64,000 bases of DNA from Cronobacter malonaticus LMG 23826 (GTDB lineage: Bacteria; Pseudomonadota; Gammaproteobacteria; Enterobacterales; Enterobacteriaceae): NCBI RefSeq assembly GCF_001277215.2, contig NZ_CP013940.1, positions 3,100,001 to 3,164,000 on the forward strand, written 5' to 3'. A program made the position numbers and the translations under genes. Positions 51,314 through 64,000 of this stretch are shown here, one piece after another. The notes under the pieces are model-generated. The model ran no database searches and was not told the DNA's origin. It saw only the letters and a list, made by a program, of their open reading frames with translations. Position 1 is the first letter of the stretch; every line of letters begins with the position of its first letter.

Positions 51314-53293
51314 TCAGGTGCCGATCATGCCGCCGTCGGCTTTCACGATAACCACGGTCGAGGAGCGCGGACGCCCGGCTTTATCGCCGTCGGGCCAGCT
51401 TGATACTGCCGTCGGATGCTGCGGATCGCTCAGCCCTTCGCCCGGCTCGCCAGGGTGCTGGATGTTAATAAACAGCGTCCGGTTATCCGGCGTAAACGCG
51501 ATGCCGGTGATTTCGCAGCCGCGCGGGCCGGTCAGGAAGCGGCGGAACTCGTTGGTGCCGGGGATCGTCGCCACCATCTGATTGTTGCCCATGCCTTCGT
51601 AATCTTTACGGTTGATGGTCGATGACGACACATCGGTCTGGATCCACAGCACGCCGCGATGATCGAAGCTCAGGCCGTCGGCGCTGCCGAATTCCGCGCC
51701 CTTCATGCTGCCTTTGGCTTCCGGTTTGTCGGTATCGGTGCGACCGCCCATCACCAGGATATCCCAGGCGAAGGCCAGCGCGGTCGGGTCGCCGTTCTGC
51801 TCCAGCCAGTGCATGATGTGGCCGTAAACGTTTTTGGCGCGCGGGTTAGCCGCATCCACCGGCGCTTTGCCTTCCTTGCCGCGATCGCTGTTGTTGGTGA
51901 GCGTGCAGTAGACGCTGCCGGTGTGGTACGGATCGACCGCTATCCACTCCGGGCGGTCCATTTTGGTGGCGCCCACGGCGTCTGCCGCCAGACGGGTTTT
52001 AATCAGCAGGTCGCCCTGGTTTTCAAAGCCCTTGCTGGCGTCGAGCCCGTTCTGGCCGAACACCAGCGGCAGCCACTCGCCTTTGCCGTCGTCGTTAAAT
52101 TTCGCCACATACAGCGTGCCTTTCTCCAGCAGGCGCATATTGGCTTTGCGATCCTGCGGGTTGAATTTGCCTTCCGAGACAAATTTATAGATGTATTCGA
52201 ATTTCTGGTCATCGCCCATATAGACGACAACGCGGTTATCCGGCGCGAGCGTCACCGCCGCGCCTTCGTGCTTGATGCGGCCAAGCGCGGTGTGCTTGCG
52301 CGGCACCGAATGCGGATCGTACGGGTCGATTTCCACCACCCAGCCGAAGCGGTTCGGCTCGTTCGGCGTGGCGTCGACGCTGAAGCGCTTATCCACTTCG
52401 TTCCAGCGGTAGGAGTCATCGCTGTCGCTGATGCCGTAGCGTTTTTCCAGCGGGTTCATTTCCGCTTTTTTCACGAAAATATCGGACCAGTTCTCTTCGC
52501 ACGTCAGGTAGGTGCCCCACGGCGTAAAGCCGTTGGCGCAGTTCTGCATGGTGCCGAGAATGGTTTCGCCTTTCGGATCGTCAGCCGTCTGCATCAGCGG
52601 GTTATGCAGCGCCGGGCCGGTGATTTTCATCGGCGTGTTAACGGTGATGCGGCGCGCGAAAGACGACGGGCGCACGACTTCCCAGCCCTGGGACGCTTTT
52701 TTCACTTCGATAACCGACACGCCCATCGCGTTCTGGCCTTTCAGCGCTTTGTCGGCGCTCCAGTTGGCGTCGCCATCTTTAAACAGCAGGCCGTTGTCGA
52801 TGTATTCATGGTTCATAGCGAGCAGGCCGTGATCGGCGCTGTGCCCGCCCTGCGGCAGGCTAAACCACGCCATGCCGTCGTGGTGCATCCCGGCCTGCGC
52901 CGCCTGCTCTTCCGTGGTGTTGCTGCCGTCGCTTTTAAAAACCGGCAGATTCCCGGCAAGGCCGGTGGCGTCGCCCCATTTGTAGAAGGGCTTCGCGATG
53001 TAGCCTTCCGGCACGATAACGGTATCTTCGGTGGAAACCGGCAGACTGGTGAAACCGAGCGCCGTGGCTTTGCCGAGGTTGCCGCTCGCGTTCGAGACCG
53101 CTTTCGCGAGCGCGTTTTCCGGTTTCAGCAGAAACGGAAACGCCGCCGCGGCGCCGGCGACCGCGCCGGCCTGCAACAGGCGGCGGCGCGACAAATAGAC
53201 TTCCGCCACCTGCGAAAACGCGCGGTTATCGCTCGGGTTGCTGATCTCTTCACTATGCTCACGTTTGAATAAGGTTTTTAACGGTCTGCCCAT
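51314..53293 (-). CDS. PhoX-family alkaline phosphatase (DUF839), Tat-exported
   Basis: The 659-residue protein starts at ATG 53293 (MGRPLKTLFKREHSEE) with AAAGGAAA upstream. A twin-arginine motif SRRRLLQAG near residue 35, then an Ala-rich hydrophobic run, marks a Tat signal peptide, fitting folded, metal-loaded export. The DUF839/PhoX body shows MNHEYIDNG, TCEENWSDIF, IKHEGAAV, GSADGLSFDHRGVLW and TRDN-like propeller motifs. PhoX uses calcium and iron to remove phosphate from organic phosphoesters in the periplasm. It stands alone; a clear Pho box was not found upstream. Confidence 0.87.
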   Translation of the reverse strand: MGRPLKTLFKREHSEEISNPSDNRAFSQVAEVYLSRRRLLQAGAVAGAAAAFPFLLKPENALAKAVSNASGNLGKATALGFTSLPVSTEDTVIVPEGYIAKPFYKWGDATGLAGNLPVFKSDGSNTTEEQAAQAGMHHDGMAWFSLPQGGHSADHGLLAMNHEYIDNGLLFKDGDANWSADKALKGQNAMGVSVIEVKKASQGWEVVRPSSFARRITVNTPMKITGPALHNPLMQTADDPKGETILGTMQNCANGFTPWGTYLTCEENWSDIFVKKAEMNPLEKRYGISDSDDSYRWNEVDKRFSVDATPNEPNRFGWVVEIDPYDPHSVPRKHTALGRIKHEGAAVTLAPDNRVVVYMGDDQKFEYIYKFVSEGKFNPQDRKANMRLLEKGTLYVAKFNDDGKGEWLPLVFGQNGLDASKGFENQGDLLIKTRLAADAVGATKMDRPEWIAVDPYHTGSVYCTLTNNSDRGKEGKAPVDAANPRAKNVYGHIMHWLEQNGDPTALAFAWDILVMGGRTDTDKPEAKGSMKGAEFGSADGLSFDHRGVLWIQTDVSSSTINRKDYEGMGNNQMVATIPGTNEFRRFLTGPRGCEITGIAFTPDNRTLFINIQHPGEPGEGLSDPQHPTAVSSWPDGDKAGRPRSSTVVIVKADGGMIGT

Positions 53294-53505
53294 TGCGGTT
53301 TCCTTTCGAAATATCGATTTCAAGGGGAATCATTTTTATGCACGTGAGGCTACGGAAAGTGTGTTACAGAAATATAACAATTATCATAAAAAACCGGCGA
53401 TAAAATCACCTGTGGTCGGGGCGCGGTTTCAGGTATGATGCGAGGCCAAACCCCGCGGCGACAGGCGTCGTCGGGGTTGTCCTTTATTCAGAACCGGGCG
53501 CGTCA

Positions 53506-53763
53506 ATGAGAGTCACCCCTGCCAACACCATTGAATCCATTATCTTTTGTCTGCTGTTTATTTTTTTCTTCCTGAATATCCCGCATGTGCTGTTCGCGCT
53601 GCTGCATGCAAGCGAGCTACGCGACGTCGCTGCCGTGGTGAACGTGGTGCCTTTCCTTGATGACTTTAACGCCTATTTTATTGAGCTGGCAGTGGTGTCG
53701 GTTATCTGTTCGCTGATAACGACCGTAGCGGGCAGAACGCTGTGGGCGCGCTGGGGCGGGTAA
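53506..53763 (+). CDS. 85-residue two-helix membrane protein
   Basis: The product has two hydrophobic segments (about 10-34 and 58-76) separated by LHASELRDVAAVVNVVPFLD. I do not recognise the family. The ATG at 53506 has only a weak ribosome site, but codon composition matches nearby genes. A GC-rich hairpin (53449-53478, arms ending AACCCC and GGGGTT) precedes it. It is divergent from phoX and convergent with maeA. Confidence 0.6.
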   Translation: MRVTPANTIESIIFCLLFIFFFLNIPHVLFALLHASELRDVAAVVNVVPFLDDFNAYFIELAVVSVICSLITTVAGRTLWARWGG

Positions 53764-53814
53764 AATAAACGGCGGGAAGAGACGCTGGCGCAGGCGCGCC
53801 AGCGTGAAGCCGCA

Positions 53815-55515
53815 TTAGATAGAGGTGCGGCGGTAGCTGCGGTATTCCGGCAGCCAGAAGTTTTCCTCAATGGCCTGTAACAGCGCCTCGGCGGAGGTTT
53901 TCACCGCCACACCCTGCTGCTGCGCCATTTTACCTACCGCGAACGCGATATCCTTCGACACCTGCTGAATATCCGTCAGCGGCGGCAGCACCAGACCGCT
54001 GCCGGTATTGACCAGCGGCGAATGCGAGGCCAGCGCTTCACTCGCCGCCATCATCATCTCATCGGTCACGCGCAGCGCGCCGGACGAAATAATCCCAAGC
54101 CCGATGCCGGGGAAGATATAGGCGTTGTTGCACTGCGCAATCGGGTACGTTTTCTCTTTCACCGTCACCGGCTGGAACGGGCTGCCCGTCGCCACCAGCG
54201 CCGCGCCGTCTGTCCAGTTCAGGATGTCGTGCGGCGTCGCCTCGACGCGTGAGGTCGGGTTAGAGAGCGGCATGACAATCGGGCGCGCGCAGTGCTTGTG
54301 CATCTCGCGGATGATCTCTTCGGTGAAAAGCCCGGTCTGGCCGGAGACGCCGATGAGAATGTCCGGTTTGGCGTTGCGCACCACATCCAGCAGCGAGATC
54401 GAATCGCTCTGCGTATCCCAGCCCTGCAGGCTGTCGCGTTTTTGCACCAGCTTCGACTGGAACGACAGCAGGTTTGGCATGTTGTCGGTCAGCAGGCCGA
54501 AACGGTCGACCATAAACACGCGGGCGCGCGCCTGTTCGTCGCTTAAGCCGCCTTCCGTGCGCATCCACGCGATGATCTGCTCGGCGATGCCGCACCCGGC
54601 AGAACCTGCGCCGAGGAAGACGATTTTCTGCTCGCTGAGCTGGCTGCCCGCCGCGCGGCTCGCGGCAATCAGCGTGCCGAGCGTCACCGCCGCGGTGCCC
54701 TGAATATCATCGTTAAAGCAGCAGATCTCGTCGCGATAGCGCTCAAGCAGCGGCATCGCGTTTTTCTGCGCGAAATCTTCAAACTGCAACAGCACGTTCG
54801 GCCAGCGCTGTTTCACCGCCTGGATAAAGTCATCGACGAAGGCGTAATACTCGTCGTCGGTGATACGCGGGTGACGCCAGCCCATATAGAGCGGATCGTT
54901 CAGCAGTTGCTGATTGTTGGTGCCGACATCCAGCACGATAGGCAGCGTATACGCCGGGCTGATGCCGCCGCAGGCGGTGTAGAGCGAGAGCTTGCCGATA
55001 GGAATGCCCATGCCGCCGATGCCCTGGTCGCCGAGGCCGAGAATACGCTCGCCGTCGGTCACCACGATCACTTTGATGTTATGGATAGGTACGTTCTGCA
55101 GGATGTCATCCATGTTGTGGCGGTTCGGCCAGGAGATGAACACCCCGCGGGCGCGGCGGTAGATCTCAGAAAAACGTTCGCAGGCCGAGCCCACCGTCGG
55201 GGTGTAGATGATGGGCATCATCACCTCAAGATGGTTTTCCAGCAGGCGATAGAACAGGGTTTCGTTGGTGTCCTGGATGTTGCGCAGGTAAATGTGTTTA
55301 TCAATATCCGTTTTGAAATCTTCAAACTGTCGCCACGCACGCTCCGCCTGCTCTTCAATGGTTTCCACCACTTCCGGCAACAGCCCCAGCAGGTTGAAAT
55401 TGCTGCGCTCTTCCATGCTGAAGGCGCTGCCTTTATTCAGCAGCGGGAACTCCAGCAGAACGGGGCCGGCGTAGGGAATGTAAAGCGAACGGTTTTTTTT
55501 GTGTTTGATTTCCAT
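53815..55515 (-). CDS. maeA: MaeA, NAD-dependent malic enzyme
   Basis: The 566-residue enzyme oxidatively decarboxylates malate to pyruvate, making NADH (E. coli MaeA has 565). The N-terminal [20 protein letters not shown], the [16 protein letters not shown] substrate region and the NAD-binding [13 protein letters not shown] motif (about residues 312-324) are intact, as is SQPVLPLSNPTS-like [17 protein letters not shown] 55515 ([11 protein letters not shown]) matches the E. coli start; in-frame sequence upstream is not conserved. It supports growth on dicarboxylic acids. It is monocistronic, with 211 bp to convergently oriented lacY upstream. Confidence 0.96.
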   Translation of the reverse strand: MEIKHKKNRSLYIPYAGPVLLEFPLLNKGSAFSMEERSNFNLLGLLPEVVETIEEQAERAWRQFEDFKTDIDKHIYLRNIQDTNETLFYRLLENHLEVMMPIIYTPTVGSACERFSEIYRRARGVFISWPNRHNMDDILQNVPIHNIKVIVVTDGERILGLGDQGIGGMGIPIGKLSLYTACGGISPAYTLPIVLDVGTNNQQLLNDPLYMGWRHPRITDDEYYAFVDDFIQAVKQRWPNVLLQFEDFAQKNAMPLLERYRDEICCFNDDIQGTAAVTLGTLIAASRAAGSQLSEQKIVFLGAGSAGCGIAEQIIAWMRTEGGLSDEQARARVFMVDRFGLLTDNMPNLLSFQSKLVQKRDSLQGWDTQSDSISLLDVVRNAKPDILIGVSGQTGLFTEEIIREMHKHCARPIVMPLSNPTSRVEATPHDILNWTDGAALVATGSPFQPVTVKEKTYPIAQCNNAYIFPGIGLGIISSGALRVTDEMMMAASEALASHSPLVNTGSGLVLPPLTDIQQVSKDIAFAVGKMAQQQGVAVKTSAEALLQAIEENFWLPEYRSYRRTSI

Positions 55516-55726
55516 CTTTCTCACTCTTTTTTGCGCGGCAGAAGCCTCACCATTGGCTTTCTGGGAGCCGCGTCGGAACGGGCGGATTACCATAGCGGCA
55601 CATAGTGTATAAGAAAGCGGCCCGGCACTCTTCCCTTAATGGACAGATTTGTCGCATCAATACCATGCAATTTATTCATCATGAAGGATTTGGGGGAGCC
55701 GCGCTCCCCCGTGAACGGTGTGGCCG

Positions 55727-56992
55727 TCAGGCCAGCGAAGAATCGGGCGATTTCTCAAGCGCCGGGCGCGGGCGGCCCTGGAGCGTGAAGAACGAGATAA
55801 CGGTAAAGCCAAGCGTAATCAGCCCAAGCACCAGATAGGTCTGCTGGAAGCCCACGGTGTCATACATCCGGCCCGCCCAGGTGGAGAGCACGACGCCGGA
55901 GAGCTGTTTGGAGAGGTTAAAGCCCACCAGAAACAGCGTGGCGGAAAGGCGCGGATCGAAGACCGCGGAAATGTATTTAAACGTGCCCACCAGCAGGAAC
56001 GGCAGCTCAAACATATGCAGCGTTTTGAGGATGATCACCTGCCAGTCGGCGGTGGCGAATGACGAGCCGATAATGCGCATCGACATGATCGCGCCCGCGA
56101 TAAGCAGCGCGTTTTTGCTGCCGATGCGGTTGATGATAAACGGCGTGAAGAACATCACGGTGGCGTTGAGCAGCTCGCCGCCGGTAGTGACGAAGCCGAA
56201 AATCTGGGTGCCGCGCTCGGGGCTTGAGAAAAAGCCTTTAAAGAAGTTGGCGAACTGCTGGTCAAAGACGTCATACACGCTCGCCACGCCCACCACGTAG
56301 ATGATAAACGCCCAGAAGCTGCGCATTCTGAACAGCTCGCTGACGAGCTTCATCGAGAACGCCTGGCTGGTCTCCTTCGTGCCGGAGATCAGGTTGCCGC
56401 TCTCCCCCGCCGGGCGCGAAAACCAGAGCACGCCCGCCAGGATCAGCGCGCACGCCGACGCCACCCAGAAGATGATATTAGGGTTCACGCCAAACAGCAT
56501 ACCGGTCATTGAGGCGCACAGCGCCCAGCCCACGCAGCCGGAGACGCGCACCTTGCCATACTCAAAATTATTGGCGCGGCTGACGCGCTCAATGTACGCC
56601 TCCACCGCGCCGGAGCCGCTTGAGAAGACAATGCCGAGATAGCAACCGCCGACAAACGCCCCGACCCAGATGTTAAACGCCAGCAGCGGCTTGAGCACAA
56701 AGATAAAAAACGGCGCGAACAGCACCAGCAGGCCGGTTATCGTCCACAGCAGATGCTTGCGCAGCCCGAGCTTGTCGGAGACCAGGCCAAACACCGGCTG
56801 GAAGATAATCGCGAACAGCGAAATACATGAGAAGACAATGCCGGTATCCGTTTTACTGAGATGCGCGACATCCGCCAGCCACACCGGGAAAAACGGAAAG
56901 TAGGCCGACATAATGAAGTAGTAGAAAAAGAAGAACAGCAAAAAGAATATGAAGTTCTGTTTTTCAACCGGGGTCAGGGCAGGCTTATTCAT
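55727..56992 (-). CDS. lacY: LacY, lactose permease
   Basis: The 421-residue major facilitator protein has twelve helices and imports lactose with a proton. Key residues of E. coli LacY are all present: Glu131 (E126 equivalent) in SGAVEAYIE, Arg149 (R144), the GGELLNA Glu (E269), the Arg in MRIIGSSF (R302) and His/Glu in TLHMFELPF (H322/E325). It begins 68 bp after the lacZ stop. No lacA (thiogalactoside acetyltransferase) follows; the next gene is maeA. Confidence 0.97.
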   Translation of the reverse strand: MNKPALTPVEKQNFIFFLLFFFFYYFIMSAYFPFFPVWLADVAHLSKTDTGIVFSCISLFAIIFQPVFGLVSDKLGLRKHLLWTITGLLVLFAPFFIFVLKPLLAFNIWVGAFVGGCYLGIVFSSGSGAVEAYIERVSRANNFEYGKVRVSGCVGWALCASMTGMLFGVNPNIIFWVASACALILAGVLWFSRPAGESGNLISGTKETSQAFSMKLVSELFRMRSFWAFIIYVVGVASVYDVFDQQFANFFKGFFSSPERGTQIFGFVTTGGELLNATVMFFTPFIINRIGSKNALLIAGAIMSMRIIGSSFATADWQVIILKTLHMFELPFLLVGTFKYISAVFDPRLSATLFLVGFNLSKQLSGVVLSTWAGRMYDTVGFQQTYLVLGLITLGFTVISFFTLQGRPRPALEKSPDSSLA

Positions 56993-57060
56993 CTTTCACC
57001 TTCTGTGTGGAGGTTGTTTTTGTTGTTAACGCCGGGGCGCGCCCCGGCGGTCGCGCCCTG

Positions 57061-60438
<3,378 letters not shown>

Positions 60439-61515
60439 ATGAAAAAACGACTCAGCACGCTGGATGACGTGGCGCAGAAAGCCGGGGTGTCGCACCAGAC
60501 GGTGTCGCGCGTGCTTAATAAGCCAGAGATGGTTTCGCCCGCGACGCGCCAGCGGGTGCTGGACGCGATGGACGCTCTACAGTTTGTGCCAAACCGCAGC
60601 GCGCAGCTGCTGGCCGGGAAAGCCACCCGCACGCTCGGGTTTATCACCGTTTCTCTGGCGCTGCATGCGCCGTCGCAGATTGCCGCCGCCATTAAAAGCC
60701 ACGCCGCGCGAGCGGACTACAGCGTGGTGATCGCCACGCTGGAAACCGGCACGCTGGAGGAGCTACAACGCTCGCTCAATGAAATGCGTGCGCAGAAAGT
60801 GGATGGCGTCATTATCAACCTGCCGCTCGGGGCGGAGGCGGCCGCAAGCCTCGTTAACGACAACAGCGATCTGCTGTGCCTGTTTCTCGATGTACCCGCC
60901 GACAGCGACGTCTTTCACGTAAGCTTTGACCCGCGCGACGGCTCGCGCCAGAGCGTGGAGTTACTGCTGAACGGCGGCCATCAGCGCATCGCGCTGCTCG
61001 CAGGGCCAGAACACTCGGTGGCATCCGGCATGCGTCTCGCCTGCTGGCAGGAGGTGCTTAGCGCGCACGGGCTGGCCCCCTGCGCGGTTTTACACGGCGA
61101 CTGGAGCTCGAAAGACGCCTGGCAGCAGACGCTGAGCCTGTTCCGCACCCGGCGCGATATCACGGCGCTGGTGGTGGCGAACGATCAGATGGCGTTCGGT
61201 GCCATGAGCGCGCTGGATGAACTGGGCCTGCGCGTGCCGCAGGATGTGTCGGTGATTGGCTATGACGACACGCCGGACAGCGCCTATTTCATTCCGCCGC
61301 TTACCACCGTCGAGCAGGATTTCAACCGGCTGGGCGCGCAGGCGGTGAGCCGCATGGTGGCGCGCCTCGCGGGCCACGGTGAGAGTGGATCTGCCCTGCT
61401 GCCGACCCGCTTTATCGAGCGCCGATCCACCGCGCCGCTGGGCGACCGCAACGCCTCTCGTGAACGGCTGCTCGATGAAATGGCACGCCTGGTGAAAGCC
61501 CTGCGCGAGTGCTGA
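60439..61515 (+). CDS. lacI: LacI, lac operon repressor
   Basis: The 358-residue LacI/GalR protein has the N-terminal helix-turn-helix TLDDVAQKAGVSHQTVSRVLN (about 6-26), the hinge-region QLLAGKATRTLGF and a periplasmic-binding-like sugar domain. ATG 60439 is chosen because AGAGGA lies 6 bp upstream; ATG 60433 is also possible. Length is close to E. coli LacI (360). It is divergent from lacZ and convergent with the SDR gene 3 bp away. Two operator-like repeats lie in the intergenic space. Confidence 0.92.
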   Translation: MKKRLSTLDDVAQKAGVSHQTVSRVLNKPEMVSPATRQRVLDAMDALQFVPNRSAQLLAGKATRTLGFITVSLALHAPSQIAAAIKSHAARADYSVVIATLETGTLEELQRSLNEMRAQKVDGVIINLPLGAEAAASLVNDNSDLLCLFLDVPADSDVFHVSFDPRDGSRQSVELLLNGGHQRIALLAGPEHSVASGMRLACWQEVLSAHGLAPCAVLHGDWSSKDAWQQTLSLFRTRRDITALVVANDQMAFGAMSALDELGLRVPQDVSVIGYDDTPDSAYFIPPLTTVEQDFNRLGAQAVSRMVARLAGHGESGSALLPTRFIERRSTAPLGDRNASRERLLDEMARLVKALREC

Positions 61516-61518
61516 GCC

Positions 61519-62436
61519 TCAGCGCGCTTTATCTTCCTGCTTCATTCGCGCGCGAATGCCGCCGTCAATGGTGGTGGTGTCCGCCATCGGCGTGTAGATA
61601 GCGCCGGTCGTCGGGGCCAGCGGCTGCGCTTTTTCCACCGAGCGGTTAATCACTTTCGCGGAGAGTTTTTCCGTCATATCCGGGAACAGATGGTGCGATA
61701 AATTCGACGATCGCGCCTTCCAGCCCACCGGGATCTCCTCTTGCGGTTTGAAACAGGCTTTGACCATCGCGTCGATCACTTTTTCCGGCGGATCCATCGC
61801 GGCCATGCGCGGCGCGTGGCCGGTATAGTTAGCGGCGTGGGTCCACCACGGCGTATCCACCGCCCACGGCATGATGGTCGCCACTTTGATGTCGTGGTAT
61901 TCGTTAAGCCGCAGCTCCTCGTTAATGGTGCGTCCGAGGCTCAGTACGGCGGCTTTGGTGGCGGCGTAGCTCGACTGAAACGCCAGCGGCACTTCGCTGT
62001 CCACCGAGCCGGTGTTAATCAGCACGCCAAAGCCCTGGGCGATAAAATGTTTCATCGCCACGTGCGCGCCGTAAATCACTCCTTTCAGATTCACATCCAC
62101 CAGCCGCTCATGATCGGCGACCGGGATCTCCCAGAACCAGCCGAGCGCCCCGACGCCGACGTTATTGATCCAGACGTTAATCGGCCCGAAGCGCGCGATC
62201 GCCGCCTGCGCCAGGCGTTCCACCTGATCCGGCTGGCTGACGTCTGTTTCCACCGCCAGCGCGTGGCCGTTGTCAGCGTTAATCTCCTGCGCCAGCGCCT
62301 CCAGCGCCTCGCCCCGACGCGCCGCCAGCACGACGTTCGCGCCGCGTTTGGCAAGCGCCAGCGCGGCCCCGCGGCCAAAACCGCTCGACGCCCCGGTGAT
62401 AACGATAGTGGTGTTGATCATTCGTTCTTCAGACAT
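61519..62436 (-). CDS. Short-chain dehydrogenase/reductase (SDR)
   Basis: The 305-residue classical SDR has the NAD(P)-binding motif TGASSGFGRG (about residues 14-23), NNVGVG, the catalytic Ser in NTGSVDSE and the YxxxK pair in SYAATKAAV. The C-terminal extension (about 225-305) is longer than in minimal SDRs. The substrate is unknown. ATG 62436 is preceded by GAGGGG. The end lies 3 bp from the lacI stop in convergent orientation. Confidence 0.85.
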   Translation of the reverse strand: MSEERMINTTIVITGASSGFGRGAALALAKRGANVVLAARRGEALEALAQEINADNGHALAVETDVSQPDQVERLAQAAIARFGPINVWINNVGVGALGWFWEIPVADHERLVDVNLKGVIYGAHVAMKHFIAQGFGVLINTGSVDSEVPLAFQSSYAATKAAVLSLGRTINEELRLNEYHDIKVATIMPWAVDTPWWTHAANYTGHAPRMAAMDPPEKVIDAMVKACFKPQEEIPVGWKARSSNLSHHLFPDMTEKLSAKVINRSVEKAQPLAPTTGAIYTPMADTTTIDGGIRARMKQEDKAR

Positions 62437-62666
62437 AGCGGCCCCTCTTTTATCAGCAGATTGCCGCGCCGCTTCAGGCCCGAAGGGCGGCGCGGCCCAG
62501 CTTTCAGTCTGGACCGGGATGCGCAGAACGCAAAAAGATGGGCTTTTAGCCTGTGAGTTAATCAGGAAACTGAAATTGATTTGTTTGAGGGGAGCGGGGT
62601 ATGTAGGGGGTGAGGTATGCGCGAAGAGCGGACGTTTTAATCATGGCAAACTGAAGAAAGTCTGGC

Positions 62667-63506
62667 TCAGCCTTCACGCTGGGCACGGTTTTGGGTGATC
62701 CAACGCTCTATTTTCATCCTGCTTTCATCGGTTGCTGGATTGAAGAGCATCATTGACAGATCCGGCCTCCCTTCGACAGAAAAGGTGCAAAACTCCAGCG
62801 CAATTGTTCCGATTTGCGGGTGATGTAGCATCTTTAACCCTTCTCCATGCCCGGCAACATCGTTGTTACGCCACAGGCGGGCAAAGTCAGCGCTTTGAGC
62901 GGATAGCTCCTCAACCAGCCGAGCGATTTCCTCTGACGCACCGAGGCGCGCAGCATCCGCCCGAAAGGCATTGACGATGAGCCGGGCCACGCCCTCCCGG
63001 TCGTGCTGCATCTCCAGCGCCTCCGGGTCGGTAAACAGCAGGCGCAGAATATTTCGCCGCGCGGGCGGCAGCAGGGCGTAGTCCTTCAGAACAACCGCCG
63101 CCGGGTAATTCCATGCCACTACATCCCAGATGGCGGTTTTGATAATCGCCGGAATCGTCAGGCTTTCCAGCATGCGTTGCAGCCGTGGGGTTATGCTGCC
63201 GGACGGACTTACCCGGCTTTCCGGCGGATGGCCAAACGCAAGTATAAACAGATGATCGCGTTCGGGAGGTGTAAGCCGCAGCCCGGCAGCAATGCGGTTT
63301 AGCACCTCGCGAGAGGGGGTTCCTCCGCGGCCCTGCTCAAGCCAGGTATACCAGGTCGGGCTGATATTCGCGAGCTGAGCCACCTCTTCGCGACGCAGGC
63401 CCGGCGTACGGCGGCGGCCGGGCAAAAAACCAAACGAAGCCGGGTCAAGTCCTAGGCTGCGGGCTCTTAAAAAATCACCCAGAGGATTTTCAGAAAACAG
63501 CGTCAT
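62667..63506 (-). CDS. Helix-turn-helix regulator with MmyB-like ligand domain
   Basis: The 279-residue protein has an N-terminal XRE-type helix-turn-helix (RTPGLRREEVAQLANISPTW, about 33-52) followed by the MmyB-like domain (about 105-270) with WDVVAWNYPA and a FSVEGRPDLSMMLFNPATD block. Such regulators often bind a lipid or flavin-like ligand and control a divergent SDR-type gene. Here an epimerase-like SDR gene starts 99 bp away on the opposite strand, fitting that pattern. The ligand is unknown. Confidence 0.87.
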   Translation of the reverse strand: MTLFSENPLGDFLRARSLGLDPASFGFLPGRRRTPGLRREEVAQLANISPTWYTWLEQGRGGTPSREVLNRIAAGLRLTPPERDHLFILAFGHPPESRVSPSGSITPRLQRMLESLTIPAIIKTAIWDVVAWNYPAAVVLKDYALLPPARRNILRLLFTDPEALEMQHDREGVARLIVNAFRADAARLGASEEIARLVEELSAQSADFARLWRNNDVAGHGEGLKMLHHPQIGTIALEFCTFSVEGRPDLSMMLFNPATDESRMKIERWITQNRAQREG

Positions 63507-63605
63507 AAATTAGCCTGTTAATGTTTATACCCTGATAAGGTCACTACTTTAATAGTAAAAGATCCGTGCTTACGCTGTTGCAGTAAATTACTCAGGAGAA
63601 AGACC

Positions 63606-64000
63606 ATGCGTATTTTTGTAACGGGTGCGACGGGTTTTATTGGCTCACGTGTAGTATCAGCCCTTCTTGCACGCGGCCATCAGGTGACCGGGCTTGTGCG
63701 TTCAGAAGAAGCAGCCCGGCAGTTAGTCGATAAGGGCGTTACTGCCCAGCGCGGAACTCTGGAAGATCCCCTCGAGTGGGTTGCAGGCATCGACCAGTGC
63801 GATGCAGTGATCCACACCGCCTTCGATCATGATTTCACCCGTTTTGTGGAAAATTGCGAAAAAGATCGCCGGGTTATTAGCGCTATTGGCTCTGTGCTTC
63901 AGGGCAGCCAGCGCCCGCTGCTTATCACCTCCGGCACCGGAATGGGTGATGACGGCAGCGGCCAGCCCGCTCTGGAGCAGAATTTCAACCCGGCACATCC
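63606..64000 (+). CDS. NAD(P)-dependent epimerase/dehydratase-like SDR (3' end outside window)
   Basis: The first 131 residues are visible. MRIFVTGATGFIGSRVVSAL contains the GxxGxxG dinucleotide-binding motif of extended SDR proteins. CDAVIHTAFDHDF and LLITSGTGMGDDG follow the expected order. ATG 63606 has AGGAGAAAG upstream. It is divergent from the XRE/MmyB-type regulator, which probably represses it. The product runs off the window. Confidence 0.85.
   Translation, partial: MRIFVTGATGFIGSRVVSALLARGHQVTGLVRSEEAARQLVDKGVTAQRGTLEDPLEWVAGIDQCDAVIHTAFDHDFTRFVENCEKDRRVISAIGSVLQGSQRPLLITSGTGMGDDGSGQPALEQNFNPAH

Noticed and set aside
51659-53272. Plus-strand open frame of 537 codons
   Set aside because: Complete antisense to phoX with the same GC-driven composition; no ribosome site or known domain.
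53294-53400. Pho box upstream of phoX
   Set aside because: Only partial CTGTAACA-type matches were seen; no tandem 7-bp repeats with the right spacing.
55600-55726. lacA after lacY
   Set aside because: The interval to maeA is about 200 bp and holds no acetyltransferase frame; the gene is absent here.

Overview
The window is chromosomal DNA of a gammaproteobacterium in the Enterobacteriaceae, most likely Cronobacter or a close relative. This rests on high GC, E. coli-like gene order (yaiZ-yaiY-yaiW-sbmA, ampH, iprA, an autotransporter, hemB, tauDCBA, mmuMP) and protein sequences close to but distinct from E. coli. The genus is an inference from general character and was not tested.

Layout. 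1-9 kb: yaiZ (cut by the window edge), yaiY, yaiW, sbmA, a cysteine hydrolase, ampH, iprA and a 925-residue autotransporter. 9-13.5 kb: a CinA-like protein, hemB, an OlsF-like two-domain acyltransferase, a repeat cluster and the acid-shock gene asr with an RstA box. 13.7-17.1 kb: tauABCD taurine sulfonate use. 17.1-18.3 kb: no genes; a 321-bp tandem repeat with terminator-like hairpins and REP-like palindromes. 18.3-20.7 kb: mmuPM S-methylmethionine salvage under a MetJ box. 20.9-26.8 kb: a tightly coupled four-gene operon joining a molybdenum formate dehydrogenase, a DUF1641 protein and both subunits of a cytochrome bd oxidase. 27 kb: a hok-type toxin locus broken by an in-frame TGA. 27.4-34.5 kb: a ZapE-like ATPase, lpxP, a 55-residue membrane protein, a DeoR regulator divergent from a nudK-like/DUF4406 pair, an EAL-HDOD protein and a membrane protein.

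34.7-44.1 kb: carbonic anhydrase with a SulP transporter, an AI-2E family transporter, a PQQ dehydrogenase with an apparent one-base insertion near its start, a LysR gene, two small DMT-type transporters, a second LysR gene and padC. 44.2-55.6 kb: a GH15 enzyme, a lipoprotein plus HExxH metalloprotease pair, a second metNIQ-type transporter, a palindromic element, two AT-rich DUF2569-type genes, phoX, a small membrane protein and maeA. 55.7-61.5 kb: lacY, lacZ and divergent lacI, without lacA next to lacY. 61.5-64 kb: an SDR oxidoreductase, an XRE-type regulator and the start of an epimerase-like gene.

The best candidates for new biology are the formate dehydrogenase-DUF1641-bd oxidase operon (a possible self-contained formate:oxygen respiratory chain), the repeated hairpin-terminator cassette at 12.9 and 17.4-18.3 kb, and the nudK/DUF4406 operon bracketed by 10-bp-phased TGCACG boxes.
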